From: Vulcanimicrobiota bacterium
GTDB taxonomy: Bacteria; Vulcanimicrobiota; Vulcanimicrobiia; Vulcanimicrobiales; Vulcanimicrobiaceae
Reading direction: 5' to 3'
Length of the DNA stretch: 8,769 nucleotides
NCBI GenBank assembly: GCA_003133185.1
Contig: PKWF01000095.1
Location: 3,801 to 12,569, forward strand
Shown: one piece after another, positions 1-7,861 of the stretch
Layout: every line of letters starts with the position of its first letter
Position numbering within the stretch: the first letter of the stretch is position 1
The notes under the pieces: generated by a model
What the model saw: only the letters and a program-made list of their open reading frames with translations
Databases searched by the model: none
Told to the model about the DNA's origin: nothing
Translations under genes and position numbers: made by a program

Positions 1-98
1 GGTTGTTGCGGCTGCGTCACGGTGGTCATGCCCCCCGGGGGTGCCGCGCCGATCGTGCTCGCGTAGAGTGCCAGTACCAGAAGCATGTTGCGAATCAC
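1..98 (-). CDS. Secreted or membrane-anchored protein of unknown function (N-terminal fragment, cut by window edge)
   Basis: Only the first 32 codons are visible. They read as a short positive N-terminus (MIRN), a hydrophobic core (residues 5-12, MLLVLALY), then small residues (STIGAA) and a Pro/Gly/Thr/Gln-rich stretch. This is the layout of a Sec signal peptide with cleavage expected around GA-A or AA-P, followed by a flexible mature N-terminus. The GTG at 96-98 is chosen because an AAAGGAG Shine-Dalgarno sequence lies 5 nt upstream (104-110). An in-frame ATG at 111-113 is possible but has no ribosome binding site. The gene begins 23 bp after the stop of the DUF4239 gene on the same strand, so it is probably cotranscribed with it and uvrB. 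The family cannot be named from this fragment. Confidence 0.6.
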   Translation of the reverse strand, partial: MIRNMLLVLALYASTIGAAPPGGMTTVTQPQQ

Positions 99-103
99 GT
101 GAA

Positions 104-110
104 CTCCTTT
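104..110 (-). promoter_or_regulatory. Ribosome binding site of the truncated secreted-protein gene
   Basis: AAAGGAG on the minus strand, 5 nt before a GTG start. It favours the GTG at 96-98 over the in-frame ATG at 111-113, because the site would lie inside the coding region if the ATG were used. It is one of the clearest Shine-Dalgarno sequences in the window. Confidence 0.6.
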
Positions 111-121
111 CATAGGGAACG

Positions 122-919
122 TTATCGAATCTCGTGCATGCGTTGCGTGAAGTAGCTCCAACCATCCGACGAGATCGTCACCGAACCGGAGAACGGCGTG
201 GCAAACTCGTAGACGACGCAGAAGAGTATCGCGATCAGGCCGACCAGAATCGCGGTCATCAGCAACTGTGCCGGCCGGTTCTCGACGCCGAAGATATAGC
301 AGAAGGCGACCATCGAGAGCGCTCCCATAATGAGCGCGAACCAGAGCACGACCGGTACGGCCGGTGCCGCATAGATCAGTCGCTGGCGCCGGGCGTCGAA
401 AAGCCGTTGCTGATCCTGCAACGCTACCTGTTGGACGTTGCCTTGCCGGATATCGACCGGCGAAAAGGTATTGATGCTATATGAGATCGCGTCGAGCAGG
501 TTCGCTCCCGCATCGGGCACGTCTCGATTGGCGGCCATTGCCGGCCATTCAACGTCGATGACGGTCCGCGCGTAGCCGGCAAGCTTATCCCGAATGGCGC
601 CTCGAGGCTGGGTGGGAAGACCGTCGACTACATGATACAGGTCCGCCGCCGCATCGACTTCGGTTTGGACGTTGGAGACGGTCGCATCGTACTTCTGCCA
701 TACCACCACCACGGAGAAGCCTAGGAGCACCGCGTAGAGGACGCCGACCGCCGAAAAGAGATAGCCGGCGACGTCGTTGTGCCGTCGCAGCACGTCGCTC
801 TTGAACCGGCGCTGCAGCACCGCATGCAACGCGACGAAACCGGCTACGACGGCGATAATCACGACGAGCTCGCCCAGCGCCTCGGGCACGTTGAGAAGCG
901 TGCGGGTAAGAACGGTCAC
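122..919 (-). CDS. DUF4239 (bestrophin-like domain) integral membrane protein
   Basis: 265 residues starting at GTG and ending at TAA. The layout matches the DUF4239 family: two N-terminal hydrophobic helices (about 15-34 and 52-74), a soluble middle region (about 78-180), and two C-terminal helices (about 183-210 and 217-239). Family hallmarks visible are YAVLLGF followed by a Val-rich run and WQKYD (62-78), the heptad-like segment before LYHVVDGLP (94-102), and VEWPAM (123-128). The function of this family is unknown; it is sometimes labelled bestrophin-like, and channel activity has not been shown from anything seen here. The start lies 9 bp after the uvrB stop with no obvious Shine-Dalgarno sequence, so translation is probably coupled to uvrB. 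The family assignment is from motif recognition; the operon link is inferred from spacing. Confidence 0.8.
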   Translation of the reverse strand: MTVLTRTLLNVPEALGELVVIIAVVAGFVALHAVLQRRFKSDVLRRHNDVAGYLFSAVGVLYAVLLGFSVVVVWQKYDATVSNVQTEVDAAADLYHVVDGLPTQPRGAIRDKLAGYARTVIDVEWPAMAANRDVPDAGANLLDAISYSINTFSPVDIRQGNVQQVALQDQQRLFDARRQRLIYAAPAVPVVLWFALIMGALSMVAFCYIFGVENRPAQLLMTAILVGLIAILFCVVYEFATPFSGSVTISSDGWSYFTQRMHEIR

Positions 920-928
920 GACGCCAAT

Positions 929-2974
<2,046 letters not shown>

Positions 2975-3029
2975 GTTTCTTGAAACAGCCTTCGAGGGCC
3001 GAACGATTCAGCCAGCGAACGGCCCCCTC
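2975..3029. promoter_or_regulatory. Divergent uvrB/prs intergenic region with a weak candidate prs promoter
   Basis: The 55-bp spacer between two outward-facing GTG starts must hold or abut promoters for both directions. On the plus strand TTGAAA (2980-2985), a 17-bp gap and ACGATT (3003-3008) could be a -35/-10 pair for prs. The -10 is a poor match. If it is used, the prs leader would be only about 15 nt, consistent with the lack of a Shine-Dalgarno sequence before prs. A short inverted repeat, GTTTC-TT-GAAAC (2975-2986), overlaps this -35 and abuts the uvrB start codon. I see no convincing minus-strand promoter for uvrB here; it may lie within the start of prs. Confidence 0.25.
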
Positions 3030-4025
3030 GTGCAAAGCCCGCTCCTCTTCTGTGGAAACTCCAATCCGCAGCTGGCCGAAGAGATCGCCAAGCGCCTGCG
3101 ACTCCATGTCGGTAAGGCGCTGGTTTCCGAGTTCCGGAATGAGGAGACTCGCGTGGAGATCGGCGAGAACGTTCGCGGCTCCGAGGTCTTCGTCGTCCAG
3201 TCCATCTGCAAGACCCCCAACGGCAAGGGCGTCAACGATGCGGTGATGGAGCTGCTTCTGATGATCGACGCGCTGCGGCGCGCCTCGGCGGCACGGATCA
3301 CCGCCGTGATTCCCTACTACGGCTATGCCAAGCAAGACAAGAAGACCAAGGGGCGCGAGCCGATCTCGGCCAAGGTGATCGCCAACTTGCTAAAGGTGAC
3401 GGGCGCCCGGCGCATCGTCACGATGGATCTGCACGCGGCGCAGATTCAGGGCTTCTTCGACATTCCAGTCGATAACTTGATGGCGATGCCGGTGCTCTGC
3501 AACTACCTTAAGAAAGAAGGTCTTTGCGACGACAAAATCGTCGTCGTCTCACCCGATGCAGGCGGCGTGCACCGCGCCGAGCTCTTCGCCAAACGGCTGA
3601 ATAGCACGCTCGCCATCGTCTTTAAACGGCGTCCCGAGCCCGACGTCTCTGAGGTTACCGACATCGTCGGCGACGTTGCCGGAAAGGTCGCAGTCGTCGT
3701 GGACGACATGATTTCGACCGGCGGCACGCTGGCCAAAGCGGCCGGAGCGATCAAGGCGCGGGGAGCGACCAAAGTCTACACCGTCGCCTCGCACGGGATC
3801 TTTGCCGGTGAAGCCGTCGAGGTGCTCGAACAGTCTGAGATCGAAAAGGTGCTCGTCACCAACACCATCCCGTTCGAAGACCACCACAACCACCCTAAGT
3901 TCGTTCAGCTTTCGATCGCGCAGGTCTTTGCCGACGCGATCAACCGTATCGTCACCAATCGTTCGGTCTCGGAGCTCTTTGCAGGCGACGAATCCGAAAG
4001 CGGTCATAACCCTACAAGCCCCTAG
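3030..4025 (+). CDS. prs: Ribose-phosphate pyrophosphokinase (PRPP synthetase)
   Basis: 331 residues; class I PRPP synthetases are usually about 310-320. The enzyme makes PRPP from ribose 5-phosphate and ATP in the cytoplasm, feeding purine, pyrimidine, NAD, His and Trp synthesis. Visible motifs: N-terminal FCGNSNP (7-13; the family usually has FSGN), the ATP-binding KQDKKTKGREPISAK segment (101-115), the MDLHAAQIQGFFDIPVDNL interface region, SPDAGG near residue 174, the flexible loop FKRRPEPDVSEV, and the PRPP-binding loop DDMISTGGTL (225-234). GTG at 3030 is the only start placing a short tail before FCGN; no other ATG, GTG or TTG in frame lies nearby, and there is no Shine-Dalgarno sequence. 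The last roughly 15 residues are an extra tail. Stop is TAG; rplY follows after 12 bp. Confidence 0.97.
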   Translation: MQSPLLFCGNSNPQLAEEIAKRLRLHVGKALVSEFRNEETRVEIGENVRGSEVFVVQSICKTPNGKGVNDAVMELLLMIDALRRASAARITAVIPYYGYAKQDKKTKGREPISAKVIANLLKVTGARRIVTMDLHAAQIQGFFDIPVDNLMAMPVLCNYLKKEGLCDDKIVVVSPDAGGVHRAELFAKRLNSTLAIVFKRRPEPDVSEVTDIVGDVAGKVAVVVDDMISTGGTLAKAAGAIKARGATKVYTVASHGIFAGEAVEVLEQSEIEKVLVTNTIPFEDHHNHPKFVQLSIAQVFADAINRIVTNRSVSELFAGDESESGHNPTSP

Positions 4026-4026
4026 A

Positions 4027-4032
4027 AAAGGA
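4027..4032 (+). promoter_or_regulatory. Ribosome binding site of rplY
   Basis: AAAGGA lies in the 12-bp gap between the prs stop and the rplY GTG, ending 5 nt before the start codon. It supports independent initiation of rplY at 4038 although prs and rplY share a reading frame. Confidence 0.55.
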
Positions 4033-4037
4033 ATATC

Positions 4038-4685
4038 GTGGCTAGCAAAGAGTTAAAACTCTCAATCGAACACCGCACCAAACTCGGAACGACCGGTTCG
4101 CAAGCTCTGCGCGCGCAAGGGAAGATCCCGGCGGTCGTCTTCGGGCACGGGACCGTTCCCGATCATATCGCCGTGGACGCCCACGCCTTCAAGGAGCTGC
4201 TGCACCGCGCCGGGCGCAACGCCGTCGTCACGCTGACCGACGGCGGGAAGAAACCACAGACGGCCTTGGTCCGCGAGGTGCAGACTCACCCGGTTACGAG
4301 GCGCATCGTCCATGCCGATCTGCAGCGCATCTCCGCCGACGAAACGATCACCGCCCGGCTCGCAATCGTGACGATCGGCGTCGCCATGGGTGTCAAGGAG
4401 ATGGGCGCCGTGATGGACATGGTCGCCCACGAGATCGAAGTCGAGGGGCCTGCGAATCAGATCCCCGAGCATTTGGAAGTCGACGTAACGGCGCTGGGCA
4501 TTCACGACCACGTGACCGCCGGCGACATCGCGCTGCCGGCAGGCTTCAAGCTGCTCTCGCCGCCCGAGACGCTCGTCGTGACGATCGAACCGCCGCGGAC
4601 CCATGACGAAGAGACCGCTTCGGCCGAAGGAACGGCCGAGCCACAGCTCGTCGGCGCCGAACCCGCTACGCCCGAGGCGGGCTAG
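4038..4685 (+). CDS. rplY: Ribosomal protein bL25, long TL5/Ctc form
   Basis: 215 residues. bL25 binds 5S rRNA in the large ribosomal subunit; the long two-domain form is called CTC or TL5 and in Bacillus is a general stress protein. The N-terminal L25 domain (about 5-93) shows ALRAQGKIPAVVFGHG near residues 24-39, the family signature, and VREVQTHPVTRRIVHADL. The C-terminal beta domain (about 95-184) shows IEVEGPANQIPEHLEVDVTAL and the conserved ending of AGDIALPAGFKLL and TLVVTIEPP. Residues after about 185 form a Glu/Ala/Pro-rich tail, probably disordered. GTG at 4038 is preceded by AAAGGA. The stop is TAG. The frame continues open past this stop straight into pth, with a Pro/Ala/Glu-rich linker that resembles the tail; see findings. 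Confidence 0.95.
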   Translation: MASKELKLSIEHRTKLGTTGSQALRAQGKIPAVVFGHGTVPDHIAVDAHAFKELLHRAGRNAVVTLTDGGKKPQTALVREVQTHPVTRRIVHADLQRISADETITARLAIVTIGVAMGVKEMGAVMDMVAHEIEVEGPANQIPEHLEVDVTALGIHDHVTAGDIALPAGFKLLSPPETLVVTIEPPRTHDEETASAEGTAEPQLVGAEPATPEAG

Positions 4686-4697
4686 CCGGCGGAGTCA

Positions 4698-5264
4698 GCG
4701 GCCCCGAGGCTCGTCGTCGGGCTCGGCAATCCGGGCCGAGAATACGCGGCAACTCGTCACAATGTGGGCTTCATGGTGGTCGACGAGGTGGCACGCCGCT
4801 TCGGCATCCAGAGCTGGAAGAAGAAAGACGCCGCGCAGCAAGCCTTCGATTCCGCGCGCCGCATCGGCTTCGTGAAGCCCGCCTCGTTCATGAATCTCAG
4901 TGGGACACCCGTGCGTTTGATTTCGGCATGGTATCGAACGCCCCCGGCCGGCGTGCTGGTCGTAAGCGACGATATGGATCTCCCCTTTGGAAAGTTGCGG
5001 ATGCGGCCGAGCGGCGGTCACGGCGGGCACAACGGCCTGCGCTCGGTCATCGCGACGATCGGCGAGGATTTTCCGCGCCTTCGCGTCGGGCTCGGACGTC
5101 CCGAGTTCGACAGCGTAGACCACGTGCTCAGTCAGTTCAACGACGACGAGCGCCGCGCGCTTCCGGCGATCGTTTCGGCGGCCGCCGAGGGCGTAACGCT
5201 TTGGATCGACGAGGGACTCGAAGCGGCGATGCGCTTCGTCAATACCTGGGCGCCATTACCCTAG
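4698..5264 (+). CDS. pth: Peptidyl-tRNA hydrolase (start codon not identifiable)
   Basis: Pth cleaves the ester bond of peptidyl-tRNAs that drop off ribosomes, recycling tRNA. Numbered from 4698 the protein has 188 residues (family about 190), with LVVGLGNPG (5-13, Asn11), TRHNVGF (19-25, catalytic His21), KPASFMNLSG (59-68, Asn66), the Asp91 region DDMDLPFG, GGHGGHNGL, and FPRLRVGLGRP. All residues corresponding to E. coli Asn10, His20, Asn68 and Asp93 are present and the C-terminus is complete. The start is uncertain: between the rplY TAG (4683-4685) and GTG 4764 there is no ATG, GTG or TTG in frame, and starting at GTG 4764 would delete both the GLGNPG loop and the catalytic His. I mark 4698 (a GCG codon) because it gives a typical N-terminus just after a GGAG at 4691-4694; the true start is open. 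Stop is TAG. Confidence 0.85.
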   Translation, partial: AAPRLVVGLGNPGREYAATRHNVGFMVVDEVARRFGIQSWKKKDAAQQAFDSARRIGFVKPASFMNLSGTPVRLISAWYRTPPAGVLVVSDDMDLPFGKLRMRPSGGHGGHNGLRSVIATIGEDFPRLRVGLGRPEFDSVDHVLSQFNDDERRALPAIVSAAAEGVTLWIDEGLEAAMRFVNTWAPLP

Positions 5265-5270
5265 AGGCTT

Positions 5271-6518
5271 CTAAGGACACCCCGACGGAACGTGATTGAT
5301 CGCAGCAACGCGGGCTCCCGTTCCCGGCGAAGTGTAAAGAAAGAGCACGGCGCTCAGCTCGGGGCAGACCTCTTCCATGCGCTGATCGCTGTCCCGCACG
5401 AGCGCACGCACCGCGTCGGCCGGATCGCCGGTCAGCGCTATCGCATATCGATCGGCGGAGAAATCGTAAGAGCGCAGCGCCGCGTTCCGAGCCGGAACGG
5501 CCGCGATATACACAACGGCCAACAGCGCGGCAACAATCGCAAGGCGTGAGAGTGGATCGTCGTCACGGCGAAACGTAATGCGATCCGCCAGCACGACGGC
5601 GAGCGCGGAGAAGAGAATGACGATGCCGCCTTCGATTAACGCGATGGAGAGCAGGTCGCGGTGCGCGACGTGGCCGAGCTCGACGGCGACGTCGTACGCG
5701 ATTTCGGACGGCGTGTCTCCCGCGATCAGCGTATCGCTCAAGAGAATCCGGCGCGACGATCCGATTCCAATGACCGCAGCCTCGCCGATAGGCGTATTAC
5801 GCACGCCCTCGACCTGCACGCGAAGCTGGCCGAAACCCGCCCGCGCAAGCACGTCGTGCATTTCCGAGTCGAGGCGGCCGTTAAGCGGATGGATCGTCCG
5901 TCCGAGAAGCGTCAGGTACGGGCTCGCGTACGTCCAAGTGACGCAGCCGGCGAGAATGGCGAGGATCGTGTAAGCGTACCACTGATGCGTTCGTTGCGCC
6001 CACCCGAGAACGATCGCGGCGACGAGTCCCGCGACGATCATCCCGAGCAGCGTATGGAACGCCCAGGAGAGCGCCCACCAGCGCGTTAGCTCGACGGAGA
6101 GCTGCATCGTCTTGTCGACTCGATAGAGATAGAAGGCCGGAAGAAACGATGCAACGCGTGCGACCAGCCCAAGCGCCGCACCGAATGCAAAACGCAGAAT
6201 CCAATCGGAGCGGATTCGCCGGTGCAGCCAATCGCGCAATCTCGCCGCGCCTCCCGAGCTCCACAGATAGAAGAGCGCAATCGCCTCGCAGAGTTGGATC
6301 AGTACCCAGCCGGGCAGCGTCAAATGAGCGCGGCGCAGCGCCGCGGCTTGGCGAGCGTGATCGACGAGCACCGTCGCGGGCTGATGGAGCAGCGCGCCCT
6401 GTGAGAGCGCGTCCACACGGCGATCGAGCGCATTTGGCCGATCGAGTGGCGCCGCTTGCGTGGCGGAGAATGTCAGGAGCAGCGCGGCCGTAAAGAGCAC
6501 GGCGCGGAGGATGCGCAC
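5271..6518 (-). CDS. M48/Ste24-like integral membrane protein with degenerate zinc site (probable pseudoprotease)
   Basis: 415 residues starting at GTG. A signal peptide covers about 1-22 (cleavage near TQA-A), followed by several hydrophobic helices (about 69-88, 107-133, 148-173, 182-202) and then an M48 catalytic-type domain. Its family signature is clear: AAVIGIGSSRRILLSDTLI (247-265), TPSEI (269-273), then VELGHVAHRD (279-288), two more helices (about 292-313 and 324-345), and DFSADRYA (352-359). M48 enzymes use HExxH plus a distal Glu to hold zinc. Here the first His is Val279 (codon GTC, 5682-5684), Glu280 and His283 remain, the distal Glu is Asp352, and the usual His of the C-terminal HPxxxxR motif is Ser. 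Proteolysis is therefore unlikely. The gene begins 2 bp after the glmU stop, with only AAGAAG as a possible ribosome binding site, so it is probably coupled to glmU. Stop is TAG. Confidence 0.82.
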   Translation of the reverse strand: MRILRAVLFTAALLLTFSATQAAPLDRPNALDRRVDALSQGALLHQPATVLVDHARQAAALRRAHLTLPGWVLIQLCEAIALFYLWSSGGAARLRDWLHRRIRSDWILRFAFGAALGLVARVASFLPAFYLYRVDKTMQLSVELTRWWALSWAFHTLLGMIVAGLVAAIVLGWAQRTHQWYAYTILAILAGCVTWTYASPYLTLLGRTIHPLNGRLDSEMHDVLARAGFGQLRVQVEGVRNTPIGEAAVIGIGSSRRILLSDTLIAGDTPSEIAYDVAVELGHVAHRDLLSIALIEGGIVILFSALAVVLADRITFRRDDDPLSRLAIVAALLAVVYIAAVPARNAALRSYDFSADRYAIALTGDPADAVRALVRDSDQRMEEVCPELSAVLFLYTSPGTGARVAAINHVPSGCP

Positions 6519-6520
6519 GG

Positions 6521-7861
6521 CTACTTCTTTGGAAGGGGCCGAGCCGGATTGCCCGCTACGCGCTCGCCGCTGGGTACGTCCTTCGTGACGACGGAACCGG
6601 CGCCCGTCAACGCGCCGTCGCCGACGCGGACCGGCGCAACGAGCGACGTATTCGAACCGATCGCGACGTTGCGCCCCACGATCGTTGGATGCTTCCGTTC
6701 ACCGTCGAAGTTGCAGGTAATCGTTCCGGCGCCTACGTTCGTCTCTTCGCCGATCGTCGCATCGCCGAGGTACGAGAGGTGGCTGACCTTGACCCGGCGG
6801 TCCAAGTTTGATTTTTTGATCTCGACGAAGTTGCCAACGTGGACTTTATCGCCCAGCCGAGTCTCTCCCCGCAGATGCGCGAACGGTCCGATCCAGACGT
6901 CGTCGCCGATCGTCGTGTCGCTGACGACGCTCTCGCGAACGGTAACCCGCTCGCCGAGCTTCGCGCTCGATAGACGACTGTTGGGTCCGACCACGCAGTT
7001 CCGGCCGATGCTCGAAAGACGCGCGATCGTCGTATTCGGATAGAGCACGGTATCGCTGCCGATTTCCAGCTCGGGCTCCAAATAGGTCGTCTCGGGGTCA
7101 ACGATCGTAACGCCGTCGCGCATGTGGGCCGCGCACAAGCGCGCGTTCATCTCTTTGCGCGCCTCGGCGAGCTCGACGCGGTCGTTGATGCCCAGCACGT
7201 GAAGGTGGTCGGTCGCGAGCACTGGGCGGACGCATCTTCCAGCGCTCACGAACTCGCCGACGGTATCGGTGAGATAATACTCTCCTTGTGCGTTATCCGT
7301 GCGGAGGCGCGCCACGGCATCGCGCAAGGCGACCTCGTCGAAGGCATAGATTCCCGCATTCATCTCGTCGATTGCGAGCTGCTCGGGCGTGGCGTCGCGC
7401 ACCTCGACGATCCGTTCCACGCGGGGTCCGCTGCGCACGATGCGCCCGAAGTTCGAAGGTAACGGCATCTTCACGGTGACCAGTGCCATCACTGGGCCCT
7501 CGCCGTCATCGGCATCGAGCGCACCGGCCATTCCCGCCAGCAGTTCGCTGGTTACCAGCGGCATATCGCCGCAGACGACGACGAGCCGTCCCGATCTCGG
7601 CTCGAGGTGCTCGAGCGCTACCCGAACTGCGTGACCCGTGCCAAGCTGTTCTTCCTGCACAACGCTCTCCACATCGAAGCGTTCGATCTCGTCGCGCATC
7701 TCCGAGTTGATGACGACGACGATCTCGCCGATGCCGGCGCGGCGCAGCGCCTGTACGACGTACCAGAGCATAGGGCGACCGCAGATCTCGTGCAGCACCT
7801 TGGAGCGCGCGCTCTTCATGCGGGTGCCTTTGCCGGCGGCCAAGACGATCGCTCGGATCAC
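6521..7861 (-). CDS. glmU: Bifunctional UDP-N-acetylglucosamine pyrophosphorylase / glucosamine-1-phosphate N-acetyltransferase
   Basis: 446 residues (E. coli 456). GlmU acetylates glucosamine 1-phosphate with acetyl-CoA and then couples GlcNAc-1-P to UTP, giving UDP-GlcNAc for peptidoglycan and other envelope polymers. The uridyltransferase domain (1-about 235) has LAAGKGTRMKS (7-17), Lys21, EEQLGTGHA (70-78), GDMPL with Mg-binding Asp99, NAGIY (168-172), GEYYLTD (193-199) and LGINDR with Asn226. The left-handed beta-helix acetyltransferase domain follows, with NFVEIKKS (344-351), catalytic His361 in SHLSYLGDA, NVGAGTITCNFDG (375-387) and IGSNTSLVAPV (401-411). The GTG at 7859-7861 gives the canonical N-terminus (MIRAIVLAAG) and overlaps the gltX stop as GTGA. 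A GAGGTGG ribosome binding site sits inside gltX. Both active sites look intact. Stop is TAG. Confidence 0.97.
   Translation of the reverse strand: MIRAIVLAAGKGTRMKSARSKVLHEICGRPMLWYVVQALRRAGIGEIVVVINSEMRDEIERFDVESVVQEEQLGTGHAVRVALEHLEPRSGRLVVVCGDMPLVTSELLAGMAGALDADDGEGPVMALVTVKMPLPSNFGRIVRSGPRVERIVEVRDATPEQLAIDEMNAGIYAFDEVALRDAVARLRTDNAQGEYYLTDTVGEFVSAGRCVRPVLATDHLHVLGINDRVELAEARKEMNARLCAAHMRDGVTIVDPETTYLEPELEIGSDTVLYPNTTIARLSSIGRNCVVGPNSRLSSAKLGERVTVRESVVSDTTIGDDVWIGPFAHLRGETRLGDKVHVGNFVEIKKSNLDRRVKVSHLSYLGDATIGEETNVGAGTITCNFDGERKHPTIVGRNVAIGSNTSLVAPVRVGDGALTGAGSVVTKDVPSGERVAGNPARPLPKK

Noticed and set aside
31..41. CCCCCCGGGGG run as a regulatory hairpin or slippage site
   Set aside because: It lies inside the coding region of the truncated secreted protein (Pro-Pro-Gly-Gly) and has no loop; chance in GC-rich DNA is sufficient.
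3000..3021. Two CGAACG copies 16 bp apart in the uvrB/prs spacer as a possible LexA-type site
   Set aside because: The alphaproteobacterial-type box is GTTC-N7-GTTC; here the equivalent GAAC copies are 12 bp apart, and 6-bp repeats are expected often in this composition.
4603..4875. 90-codon plus-strand frame spanning the rplY-pth junction, as a possible source of pth by frameshifting
   Set aside because: Its product is a low-complexity Arg/Ser-rich shadow; no slippery site is evident, and the resulting N-terminus would not resemble any Pth.
4764..5264. pth starting at GTG 4764
   Set aside because: This would remove GLGNPG and the catalytic His of TRHN, which are encoded in the same frame directly upstream.
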